From contig CAZTLI010000356.1 of assembly GCA_964614375.1 (NCBI GenBank), positions 1 to 5,922 on the forward strand: a stretch of DNA of 5,922 nucleotides, written 5' to 3'. A program made the translations under genes and the position numbers. This stretch comes from CAZTLI01 sp964614375 (lineage in GTDB: Bacteria; Chloroflexota; Anaerolineae; Aggregatilineales; Phototrophicaceae). Below the pieces are notes generated by a model. That model was not told the origin of the DNA. It did no database searches and saw only the letters and a list, made by a program, of their open reading frames with translations. How positions within the stretch are numbered: the first letter of the stretch is position 1; each line of letters begins with the position of its first letter. Positions 1 to 5,922 of the stretch are shown here, piece by piece.

Positions 1-80
1 GGGGGGATGAACGACCATACACCCATCACCATTTAGCGCAACTGTTACGCCTGTTCCAGTCTACCAGAAATGAAAGATTT
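1..80. other. Leader / upstream intergenic remnant
   Basis: These 80 bases lie before the first permease. The permease frame stays open back to position 3, but it contains no ATG, GTG or TTG upstream of 81, so an N-terminal extension within the window is unsupported. A different frame reads 11 codons and stops at a TAG at 34-36; this could be the tail of an upstream gene, but it is too short to identify. In operons of this type the upstream neighbour is normally the extracellular solute-binding protein. I see no convincing promoter or hairpin here. Confidence 0.4.
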
Positions 81-1034
81 ATGTCAGCCATACCACAAAA
101 CTACCTCCCGAAGTTAAAACCGTCGGAGGTGAAGGCCAAGCGGGATTTGCGGCAGCGCCGGATGATGAAATGGTTCACCATTGGCGCGTTTACCCTCCCG
201 GGCATGGTGCTGTTCGTCATTTTTGTGCTGATGCCCATCCTGCAATCGTTTTACTACAGCCTCCACGATTGGAATGGACTGGGTGGCCTGGATGACTTCA
301 TTGGCTTCGGCAACTATGAACGCCTTGCCAGTCATGGTGTCTTTCAAGGTGCGATTGTCCACAGTGTCATTATCATTGCGCTGTCGCTGATGATCCAACT
401 CCCCGTTGCCATGGCGATTGCGCTGCTGGTGGGGCGGGGCAATCTCCCCGGCAGGCAGATTTACCGCGCGTTCTTGTTCATTCCGTATGTCTTTTCGGAG
501 ATTATCACCGCGATTATCTGGTTGTATGTCCTGCACCCGCACGAAGGCTTGGTCAACACCGCGCTCGGCACGATCCTTCCCAACTATCAACCTGTCGCAT
601 GGTTGGGCGAAGCCAATATCGTGATGTTTTCACTATTTTCGGTCCTGATGTGGAAATATTTCGGCTTCTACATGATTTTATACATGGCGGCCTTACAGGG
701 CGTCTCTACCGATCTCGAAGATGCCGCACGCATCGACGGCGCGACGGAACTGAAGGTGCTGCGCTACGTCACCCTGCCGCTGATCGGCCCGGCTATCCGC
801 CTGACCATTTTCCTCTCGGTACTGGGGTCGCTGCAACAGTTCGTCATCATCTGGATTATGACCACCGGTGGCCCATCCGATTCCAGTCAGGTCATCAGCA
901 CCTATGTCTATAAATTCGGCATCTTGCGGAACAGGTTGGGTTACGGCAGCGCAGTGGCTGTGGTGCTGTTCGTCATCACGTTGACGTTCTCGCTGTTGTA
1001 CCAGTATTTCGTCATGCGCCGGGACTACGAGTGA
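81..1034 (+). CDS. Sugar ABC transporter permease, MalF/UgpA type (CUT1)
   Basis: Inner-membrane permease of a CUT1 (carbohydrate uptake 1) ABC importer. With the second permease it forms the channel through which a binding-protein-delivered oligosaccharide passes. The 317 aa length is normal for this type. A basic cytoplasmic N-terminus (about 1-32) precedes six predicted membrane segments at roughly 33-56, 94-117, 129-150, 178-204, 240-262 and 288-310. The EAA loop that docks the ATPase is clear at 212-235 (EDAARIDGA, then the LP pair at 232-233), between segments 4 and 5. The ATG at 81 is the only usual start codon in the open frame; it has a modest purine stretch (GAAAGA, 72-77) ahead of it. 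The stop overlaps the next gene by 4 bases, implying translational coupling. Family assignment is firm; the substrate cannot be read from the permease and is inferred from the glycosidases downstream. Confidence 0.93.
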   Translation: MSAIPQNYLPKLKPSEVKAKRDLRQRRMMKWFTIGAFTLPGMVLFVIFVLMPILQSFYYSLHDWNGLGGLDDFIGFGNYERLASHGVFQGAIVHSVIIIALSLMIQLPVAMAIALLVGRGNLPGRQIYRAFLFIPYVFSEIITAIIWLYVLHPHEGLVNTALGTILPNYQPVAWLGEANIVMFSLFSVLMWKYFGFYMILYMAALQGVSTDLEDAARIDGATELKVLRYVTLPLIGPAIRLTIFLSVLGSLQQFVIIWIMTTGGPSDSSQVISTYVYKFGILRNRLGYGSAVAVVLFVITLTFSLLYQYFVMRRDYE

Positions 1035-1963
1035 GTAAGGATAGAAGTCACATGCAACCACAACACATGCGTAGGCTCCAACGCGGCGGCAAATATCTCA
1101 TACTGACTTTTCTGTGTATCGCCATCATGAGTCCGGTGTTGACCGCTGTGCTCGGCAGTGTGCGTACCACTGCCGAATTTTTGACGACGCCGTTTGGCTT
1201 CCCCGAAGGCGAATGGCAGTGGCAGCATTACACCGAAATTCTTTTGGGGGCGAACATCATCGAGTGTTTGACCCAACCCGAAGTCGAACGGGTTTGCAAT
1301 TACTTTGAACTCATCCAACAACAGCAGTTCTGGCGGGCGCTGAGCAACAGCCTCCTCATTACACTGGGCGTTGTTGGGTTGAATGTGCCGCTGGCGAGTA
1401 TGCTGGCCTTTGCCTTCAGCCGTTTGCGCTTCAAAGGGCGTCAATTCCTGTTCAACGTGTTGTCGTTTGGACTGTTGTTCCCGCTGAGTGTCGCTATTTT
1501 GCCGATATTCATTCAAGTGCGGCAGGTCGGTCTGGTTGACTCGCGCTGGGGGGTGATTTTGCCGCTGGTGGCATTCGGCTTGCCGGGCAGCACCATTATC
1601 CTCCGCAGCTTCTTCATCACCATCCCGGACGAACTGGAAGATGCGGCCTACATCGACGGGGCATCGACCTTTGGTTTCTTCCGCTACATTTTGCTGCCGA
1701 TGGCGCGTCCGGCGCTGGCTGCCGTCGCCACCATTCAAGTCATCGCCGCGTGGAATGAATATTTTCTGCCGCTGCTGGTGCTCAATAATGACGATTTATG
1801 GCCGCTGCCGCTGGGCATTATGCAATATCAGGGGCAGTTCGGCACAGATTGGTCGCGGGTGATGGCGTATGTCACCTTACTTATTATCCCGGCTGTGATT
1901 TTTTATGTGTTCACCGAAAAGTACATTGTCACAGGGCTTACAGGTGGGGAGCTTAAAGGATGA
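1031..1963 (+). CDS. Sugar ABC transporter permease, MalG/UgpE type (CUT1)
   Basis: Partner permease of the same importer. The 310 aa protein has membrane segments near 22-43, 104-130, 136-161, 173-194, 226-247 and 276-297, and an EAA loop at 202-225 (EDAAYIDGA, then the LP pair at 222-223). The C-terminal YIVTGLTGGELKG is a typical ending for this family and supports the stop. The GTG at 1031 overlaps the previous stop (GTGA). An ATG at 1052 (residue 8), with AAGGA at 1037-1041 ten bases ahead, is a reasonable alternative start; the N-terminal difference is only 7 residues. The external loop after the first segment looks enlarged at about 72-100 and contains Cys79 and Cys89, which I do not recall as usual for the family. 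Neither an ATPase nor a binding protein is in the window, so the transporter must be completed by genes elsewhere. Confidence 0.93.
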   Translation: MSKDRSHMQPQHMRRLQRGGKYLILTFLCIAIMSPVLTAVLGSVRTTAEFLTTPFGFPEGEWQWQHYTEILLGANIIECLTQPEVERVCNYFELIQQQQFWRALSNSLLITLGVVGLNVPLASMLAFAFSRLRFKGRQFLFNVLSFGLLFPLSVAILPIFIQVRQVGLVDSRWGVILPLVAFGLPGSTIILRSFFITIPDELEDAAYIDGASTFGFFRYILLPMARPALAAVATIQVIAAWNEYFLPLLVLNNDDLWPLPLGIMQYQGQFGTDWSRVMAYVTLLIIPAVIFYVFTEKYIVTGLTGGELKG

Positions 1964-1992
1964 TTTCAACCGCAAAGGCAATCAACCTATGA
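1960..1992 (+). other. Possible 10-codon coupling mini-ORF between permease and GH3 genes
   Basis: An ATG at 1960-1962 overlaps the TGA of the second permease (ATGA, 1960-1963). It reads MISTAKAINL, then stops at TGA 1990-1992, which in turn overlaps the ATG of the GH3 gene (ATGA, 1989-1992). GGGGAG at 1946-1951 sits 8 bases before this ATG. The double ATGA arrangement could pass ribosomes from the permease gene to the GH3 gene. It may equally be chance, because GGGGAG also encodes the conserved GGEL tail of the permease. Confidence 0.2.
1974..1978 (+). promoter_or_regulatory. Ribosome binding site deciding the GH3 start
   Basis: AAAGG lies 10 bases before the ATG at 1989. The same frame is open back to 1905, but that stretch is the other-frame shadow of the permease C-terminus. 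This site, and the fact that the recognisable GH3 N-terminus begins within about 15 residues of Met(1989), point to 1989 as the start. Confidence 0.5.
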
Positions 1993-4349
1993 ATGTGCAG
2001 CAATCATATCGGGATAGTGCATTGAGTCTTGAAGACCGTGTATCCTATCTTTTAGACGAGATGACTGTCGAGGAAAAGGTCGCGCAATTACAGGGGGTCT
2101 GGACGAGTGAACTGCTGGACATGGATACGAAGGCGTTCAACCTCGAAAAAACCCGACAACGCATCCCACACGGCACAGGTCATGTCACCCGTTTGGGCGC
2201 GGTGTCGATGCTGCCGCCGGCAAAAACAGCGGAACTGGCGAATCAAATTCAACGCTTTCTGGTCGAGCAAACCCGGCTGGCAATTCCCGGCATCGTCCAC
2301 GAGGAAAGCTGCGCGGGTTATCTCGCCAAAGATGCTATGACCTATCCCCAGGCCATCGGTCTCGCCGCCACATGGGAGCCACAACTCATCGAAGCCATGG
2401 CAAAGGCCATCCGCTACGAAATGCGGGCTGTGGGCGCGCATCACGCGCTCGCCCCGGTGTTGGATGTCGCGCGTGACCCACGCTGGGGACGTGTCGAAGA
2501 GACGTTCGGCGAAGACCCGTTCTTAATTAGCGCGATGGGCATGGCCTATGTGCGCGGCTTTCAGGGCGATGATTGGACAACGGGTATCCTCACAACAGCC
2601 AAACATTTCTTGGGCTATGGATTTTCTGAAGGCGGTCTCAACTGGGCGCCCGCCCACATCCCCGAACGCGAAATCCGCGAAATCTTCATGCCGCCATTCG
2701 CCGCCGTCATTAAAGAAACCAATGTCGCGTCGATCATGAACGCCTATCAAGAAATCGACGGCATTCCATGCGGTAGTTCGCGCTGGCTGCTGCAAGATAT
2801 ATTAAGGAAAGAACTGGGCTTTACGGGCACGGTCATTACCGATTACTTCACCATCAATACCTTCGTCGAATATCACCGCATCGCCAAAGACAAGGCCGAA
2901 GCCGCGCGTTATGCCCTGGAAGCGGGCGTGGATGTAGAAGTGCCCGACGCCGATTGTTATGGTCAGCCGCTGCTCGCTGCGCTCCATGCGGGTGATATTT
3001 CCATTGATTTAGTTGATGTGTGTGTCAAACGGGTGCTGAAGCAAAAATTCCAGCTTGGCCTTTTTGAACAGCCCTATGTCGATACCGGACGTATCGCCGA
3101 GGTCTACAGCGACCCGGCGCGGCTGGAACTATCACGTAAGCTGGTCGGCAAGTCGATTGTACTGCTGAAAAATGACGGCGTGCTGCCGCTATCCGACACC
3201 CTCAAGAAAATCGCCGTGATTGGCCCCAATGCCGCTAGTGCCCGTGTGATGCAGGGCGACTATCATTACCCGTCGCACTTTCAACGGGCAGACATGACCG
3301 AAGAAGCCACCGACGCACCGACACCCGGCGCACCCCAATTCACGATTGATTGGGATGCACACATGCCGCCGTCGGTCACACCCCTGGCAGGCATCCGCGA
3401 ACGGGTGTCCGCCAGTACGGAGGTCGTTTATATCAAAGGCTGCGACAGTACCGGCACAGACACTTCCCACATTGCCGAAGCAGTGACTGGCGCCCGCGCT
3501 GCGGATGTCGCTATCGTCATCGTTGGCGATATATCCGGGTTGGGGAAGGGCAGCACCAGCGGCGAAGCGATTGACCGCGCCACGCTCGAATTACCCGGTG
3601 TTCAGCAGGAATTGGTGCTCCAGGTCGCCGCGACAGGCACGCCAACCATCGTCGTCCTGATGAATGGGCGTCCACCGGTCTTGACCGCGATGGTCGATAA
3701 GGTTGCCGCTATCCTGCAAACGTGGCTGCCCGCGCAAGAAGGGGGGCATGGCATCGCCGATGTGCTGTTTGGCGATGTCAATCCAGCCGGAAAATTGCCG
3801 GTCACACTGCCACGTCACGTCGGTCAGGTGCCGTTGTATTACAACCACAAAATCTCTGGCGGGCGTTCGCACTGGTACGGTGACTATGCCGATGTGCCAA
3901 CCACACCGTTGTTCCCCTTTGGCTTTGGCTTGAGTTATACCACCTTCGCCTATAGCAATTTGCGACTGAATAGTAAAACAGCGGGGAAGGGCGATACCAT
4001 TGTCGTTCAATGCGACATCACCAACAGCGGTCAACGTGACGGTGAAGAAGTCGTCCAACTCTATGTCAATGACCCGATTTCGAGCGTGACCCAACCTGTG
4101 AAAGTGCTCAAAGGCTTCAAACGCCTCGCACTTAAAGCGGGCGAACGCAAGACCGTTTCGTTCCATCTGGATGTGGCGCATCTCGCATTTTATGACCGCA
4201 ATATGGATTACGTGATTGAACCGGGCACAATTTTGGTCATGGTCGGCAGTTCATCGGGCGACATTCATTTGACCGACAGTTTTGAGATAACGGGCGAAAC
4301 CACGCCCGTTCAACAAGTATTTTATACCGAAGTCGAGGTTAGCGCATGA
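1989..4349 (+). CDS. Glycoside hydrolase family 3 beta-glucosidase / beta-xylosidase
   Basis: Retaining exo-acting glycosidase that removes single sugars from the non-reducing end of beta-linked oligosaccharides. With the ATG at 1989 it is 786 aa and has no signal peptide, so it should act in the cytoplasm on imported sugar. The GH3 N-terminal barrel spans about 12-355: HEESCAG at 104-110, DPRWGR and FGEDP at 163-168 and 173-177, the substrate-binding KHF at 205-207, and the likely nucleophile Asp285 in VITDY. The alpha/beta sandwich domain spans about 385-605, and Glu526 in SGEAIDR is the probable acid/base. A fibronectin-III-like domain closes the protein (about 685-755). The HEE-x-C-x-G version of the barrel motif recalls bacterial beta-xylosidase/beta-glucosidase enzymes of the Thermotoga and Thermoanaerobacter kind, from memory. 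With the GH8 neighbour I favour xylo-oligosaccharides, but beta-glucosides are possible. It starts 25 bases after the second permease stop and overlaps the GH8 gene by ATGA. Confidence 0.93.
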   Translation: MNVQQSYRDSALSLEDRVSYLLDEMTVEEKVAQLQGVWTSELLDMDTKAFNLEKTRQRIPHGTGHVTRLGAVSMLPPAKTAELANQIQRFLVEQTRLAIPGIVHEESCAGYLAKDAMTYPQAIGLAATWEPQLIEAMAKAIRYEMRAVGAHHALAPVLDVARDPRWGRVEETFGEDPFLISAMGMAYVRGFQGDDWTTGILTTAKHFLGYGFSEGGLNWAPAHIPEREIREIFMPPFAAVIKETNVASIMNAYQEIDGIPCGSSRWLLQDILRKELGFTGTVITDYFTINTFVEYHRIAKDKAEAARYALEAGVDVEVPDADCYGQPLLAALHAGDISIDLVDVCVKRVLKQKFQLGLFEQPYVDTGRIAEVYSDPARLELSRKLVGKSIVLLKNDGVLPLSDTLKKIAVIGPNAASARVMQGDYHYPSHFQRADMTEEATDAPTPGAPQFTIDWDAHMPPSVTPLAGIRERVSASTEVVYIKGCDSTGTDTSHIAEAVTGARAADVAIVIVGDISGLGKGSTSGEAIDRATLELPGVQQELVLQVAATGTPTIVVLMNGRPPVLTAMVDKVAAILQTWLPAQEGGHGIADVLFGDVNPAGKLPVTLPRHVGQVPLYYNHKISGGRSHWYGDYADVPTTPLFPFGFGLSYTTFAYSNLRLNSKTAGKGDTIVVQCDITNSGQRDGEEVVQLYVNDPISSVTQPVKVLKGFKRLALKAGERKTVSFHLDVAHLAFYDRNMDYVIEPGTILVMVGSSSGDIHLTDSFEITGETTPVQQVFYTEVEVSA
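4335..4338 (+). promoter_or_regulatory. Ribosome binding site of the GH8 gene
   Basis: GAGG lies 7 bases before the ATG at 4346, inside the last codons of the GH3 gene. Together with the ATGA stop/start overlap it supports this start, which also places a complete signal peptide at the N-terminus. Confidence 0.6.
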
Positions 4350-5587
4350 AGCGAAAGTTAGTAGGCAGTGTATTCATCGGTCTGATTCTACTGGGGATTT
4401 CTATCGTGACTGCACAGGATCGTCCCGCACCCCAACCCCCGGCTGAAGGCGCGTTCTTCACGGGTGAGTATCGCAATATGCTGGCGGAATGGGGTCTATC
4501 GGATGACGAAATTCAAGAACGCATCAACACCACCTTCGAGCAGCTATTTTATGGCGACGACAGTACGCAGCGTGTGTACTATCCCGTTGGCGACGCCATG
4601 GCGTATATCGAAGACATCAACAATGCCGACATCCGCAGCGAGGGCATGTCCTATGGCATGATGATTGCCGTGCAAATGGACAGGCAAGAAGAGTTTGACC
4701 GCCTGTGGACGTGGGCACGCACCTATATGTATCACGAGGATGGCCCCTGGGCGGGGTATTTCTGCTGGCACGCGCTGCCCGATGGCCGATGTCTGGATAG
4801 CAACCCGGCGTCGGATGGTGAAATCTGGTTCACCACAGCCCTCTTCTTTGCGGCGGCACGTTGGGGCAATGGCGAAGGCATCTATAATTATGAAGCCGAA
4901 GCCAACGGCATCCTCAACACCATGCTCCATGCCGACTCATCGCTGGCAGCGGCGACATTCGATGCTGAAACACGCCTGGTCGTCTTTGTGCCAAATCGCG
5001 GGCGCGAAAGGCAATTCACCGACCCGTCCTATCAAGCACCCCATTATTATGAATTGTGGGCACGTTGGGCACAGCAGGATAATGACTTTTGGGCAGAGGC
5101 CGCCATCGCCGCCCGCGAACACTGGCGTCAGGCCGCCCATCCCGACACCGGTCTTATGACCAATTACGCCCGGTTTGATGGCACGCCCCAGCCCTATGGC
5201 GATTATGGCGGCGTCTATTATGCCGATGCGTGGCGCATTGGCATGATGATCGCGATAGATTATGCGTGGTTTGCCGCCGATGACTGGCAAATTGACCAGA
5301 CCAACCGTTATCAGAGCTTTTTCCATAATCTTGGCATCGGGCAGTATACGAGCCGCTTCGAGCACGATGGCACGCCCAACGGCAACCAGCATCGTTCTAC
5401 CGGGCATATCGCCATGAACGCCGTCGCCAGCCTCGCCGCTAGCGATGTGCAGGCGTGGGATTTCATCGAAGAATTCTGGAACACACCCATTCCAGCCGGA
5501 CAATTCCGCTATTACGACGGATTGCTGTATCTAATGGCGCTGCTGCAACTCAGCGGGCAATTCCAGATCTACGCACCCGCTTCATAA
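4346..5587 (+). CDS. Exported GH8 enzyme, reducing-end xylose-releasing exo-oligoxylanase (Rex) type
   Basis: Inverting glycosidase predicted to release xylose from the reducing end of xylo-oligosaccharides (EC 3.2.1.156). The 413 aa protein begins with a signal peptide: KRK at 2-4, hydrophobic core 5-21, and probable cleavage after VTA at 23. The mature part resembles Bacillus halodurans Rex, as I remember it, along nearly its full length: GAFFTGEYRN (35-44), EIQER (55-59), EGMSYGMM (99-106), AVQMDR (108-113), FTDPSYQ.PH (224-233), the FWNTP block (377-381) and RYYDGLLYL (388-396). Likely catalytic residues are Glu99 (acid) and Asp294 (base, in YYADAWR), with Asp157 in SDGE as the third conserved acid. 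The loop at about 342-352, which in Rex includes a Leu-His-Pro that blocks the cleft, reads differently here (GTPNGNQHRST). Cys140 and Cys149 are the only cysteines and could pair. It is the last gene of the operon. A GH8 endoglucanase or endo-xylanase is the alternative, but the Rex match is far closer. Confidence 0.9.
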   Translation: MKRKLVGSVFIGLILLGISIVTAQDRPAPQPPAEGAFFTGEYRNMLAEWGLSDDEIQERINTTFEQLFYGDDSTQRVYYPVGDAMAYIEDINNADIRSEGMSYGMMIAVQMDRQEEFDRLWTWARTYMYHEDGPWAGYFCWHALPDGRCLDSNPASDGEIWFTTALFFAAARWGNGEGIYNYEAEANGILNTMLHADSSLAAATFDAETRLVVFVPNRGRERQFTDPSYQAPHYYELWARWAQQDNDFWAEAAIAAREHWRQAAHPDTGLMTNYARFDGTPQPYGDYGGVYYADAWRIGMMIAIDYAWFAADDWQIDQTNRYQSFFHNLGIGQYTSRFEHDGTPNGNQHRSTGHIAMNAVASLAASDVQAWDFIEEFWNTPIPAGQFRYYDGLLYLMALLQLSGQFQIYAPAS

Positions 5588-5629
5588 TCCGATTTGCCAT
5601 TTCGTCTCATACAGATGGGCACTAGTCGT

Positions 5630-5669
5630 GAGAGAGGGTCGGGGGGTCTCTGACCCTCTCTTCATTTAT
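5630..5669 (+). terminator. Probable intrinsic terminator of the operon
   Basis: Inverted repeat with 10 perfect pairs, AGAGAGGGTC (5631-5640) with GACCCTCTCT (5652-5661), extended by a G-U pair, and an 11-base loop at 5641-5651. It lies 43 bases after the GH8 stop and is followed by a pyrimidine/T-rich stretch (CTTCATTTATC) rather than a clean T-run. The position and stem strength fit a terminator; the imperfect T-tract leaves some doubt. Confidence 0.65.
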
Positions 5670-5687
5670 CAATCGCGCGCGTTGATA
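5667..5687. repeat. Second inverted repeat after the terminator
   Basis: TATCAA (5667-5672) pairs with TTGATA (5682-5687) around a CG-rich centre (TCGCGCGCG, 5673-5681). The near-symmetric sequence could be a second hairpin, for example tandem termination, or a dyad bound by a regulator; LacI-type operators often have a CG centre. No gene start lies close enough to choose between these. Confidence 0.4.
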
Positions 5688-5801
5688 GGGCCTGCTCACG
5701 GGCAGTTTGGCGCTGCTATAAAACCTGCCAGAATCTGACATTTCCCGGAGCATGTGGTGCGATGAAGAAAATCTACCTGCAAAAGTCCACCACATCCGCA
5801 T

Positions 5802-5823
5802 CCATTGCATTTCCATTGATTTT
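5802..5823. repeat. Imperfect direct repeat, 11-base period
   Basis: CCATTGCATTT (5802-5812) is followed directly by CCATTGATTTT (5813-5823). An 11-base spacing is about one helical turn, and the repeat ends at the candidate -35 element, so a protein-binding role is possible. The repeat is short and could be chance. Confidence 0.25.
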
Positions 5824-5850
5824 CACTAATAACTATGTTTACTTTAAGAT
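5822..5850 (+). promoter_or_regulatory. Candidate sigma-70-type promoter
   Basis: TTCACT (5822-5827) and TAAGAT (5845-5850) are separated by 17 bases; each matches the consensus at four of six positions. The surrounding stretch is much more AT-rich than the operon, as expected for a promoter. It would start transcription about 14 bases before the ATG at 5871. Confidence 0.35.
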
Positions 5851-5864
5851 AAGCAACTTTATCT
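5847..5864. promoter_or_regulatory. Candidate operator palindrome overlapping the -10 element
   Basis: AGATAA (5847-5852), six bases, then TTATCT (5859-5864) form a perfect 6+6 dyad. It overlaps the candidate -10 and would cover the transcription start, the usual place for a repressor site. The regulator is unknown. Confidence 0.35.
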
Positions 5865-5870
5865 GTACTA

Positions 5871-5922
5871 ATGGACGAAACAAAAAGAATGCTTATGATG
5901 GACAAGGGCGCGATGAGCACTG
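5871..5922 (+). CDS. Partial 5' end of an unidentified downstream gene
   Basis: The frame from ATG 5871 reads MDETKRMLMMDKGAMST and is still open when the window ends. Several in-frame ATGs (5889, 5895, 5898, 5913) make the true start uncertain; the one at 5913 has AAGG at 5904-5907 ahead of it, whereas 5871 has no clear ribosome binding site. Seventeen residues are too few to identify a family. Its own AT-rich promoter-like region and dyad suggest a separate, regulated unit. A sugar-responsive transcriptional regulator (ROK or LacI type) beside a sugar operon would be unsurprising, but nothing in the residues proves it. Confidence 0.35.
   Translation, partial: MDETKRMLMMDKGAMST

Noticed and set aside
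3..80. Open extension of the first permease upstream to the window edge
   Set aside because: No ATG, GTG or TTG in frame, and the residues read (many His, Arg and Leu) do not resemble a permease N-terminus; the ATG at 81 gives a family-typical length.
1025..1738. 237-codon minus-strand open frame across the second permease
   Set aside because: Rich in Gln, Arg, Asp and His, as expected from reading hydrophobic permease codons backwards; the + strand gene is unambiguous.
1905..1988. In-frame 28-codon N-terminal extension of the GH3 gene
   Set aside because: It lies wholly or mostly inside the permease C-terminal coding sequence, adds no GH3-like or signal-like sequence, and the ATG at 1989 has its own ribosome binding site.
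3591..4181. 196-codon minus-strand open frame inside the GH3 gene
   Set aside because: Antisense shadow of a strongly supported gene; the composition is low-complexity and charged, with no recognisable domain.
4937..5503. 188-codon minus-strand open frame inside the GH8 gene
   Set aside because: Antisense shadow of a gene with conserved catalytic motifs in the forward frame; no start context or family features.
5690..5706. Small stem CTGC...GCAG after the second inverted repeat
   Set aside because: Only four to five pairs; expected by chance in sequence of this composition.
5622..5920. Two overlapping minus-strand frames in the intergenic region
   Set aside because: Short, mutually overlapping, one running through the terminator hairpin and the other through the promoter-like region, with no recognisable protein features.

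Overview
The window is the downstream part of a bacterial carbohydrate-uptake-and-hydrolysis operon, all on the + strand, followed by an intergenic region and probably the first codons of a second transcription unit. No RNA genes, mobile elements, CRISPR arrays or integration signatures are visible. Base composition is moderately GC-rich and uniform across the genes. Four tightly packed genes and a family mix of CUT1-type ABC permeases, a GH3 enzyme and a Rex-like GH8 enzyme would suit a plant-polysaccharide-degrading bacterium. The style of the sequences suggests a Chloroflexota/Anaerolineae-like organism, but that is a weak inference and no phylogenetic marker is present.

Layout: 1-80 is leader or the intergenic tail from an upstream gene, most likely the cognate sugar-binding protein, which is outside the window. 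81-1034 is a MalF/UgpA-type sugar permease and 1031-1963 is its MalG/UgpE-type partner, overlapping it by 4 bases. 1989-4349 is a cytoplasmic GH3 beta-glycosidase (786 aa from the start chosen here) of the beta-glucosidase/beta-xylosidase type. 4346-5587 is a GH8 enzyme closely resembling reducing-end xylose-releasing exo-oligoxylanases (Rex), overlapping the GH3 stop by ATGA and carrying an N-terminal signal peptide. 5588-5870 is non-coding, with a strong GC-rich hairpin that probably terminates the operon, a second inverted repeat, an 11-base-period direct repeat, and a candidate promoter/operator. An open frame starting near 5871 runs off the window end.

Working model (inference): oligosaccharides from xylan, or mixed xylan/beta-glucan, are trimmed at the reducing end by the exported GH8. 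The importer, made of the two permeases plus an unseen binding protein and an unseen, possibly shared, ATPase, brings them into the cell. The GH3 enzyme then cleaves them from the non-reducing end in the cytoplasm. The combination looks like a recognisable xylo-oligosaccharide utilisation locus rather than a wholly new system. Its unusual points are the apparent export of a Rex-type enzyme whose best-known relatives are intracellular, divergence in the loop that defines Rex specificity, a two-cysteine insert in the second permease, and a 10-codon mini-ORF bridging the second permease and the GH3 gene.
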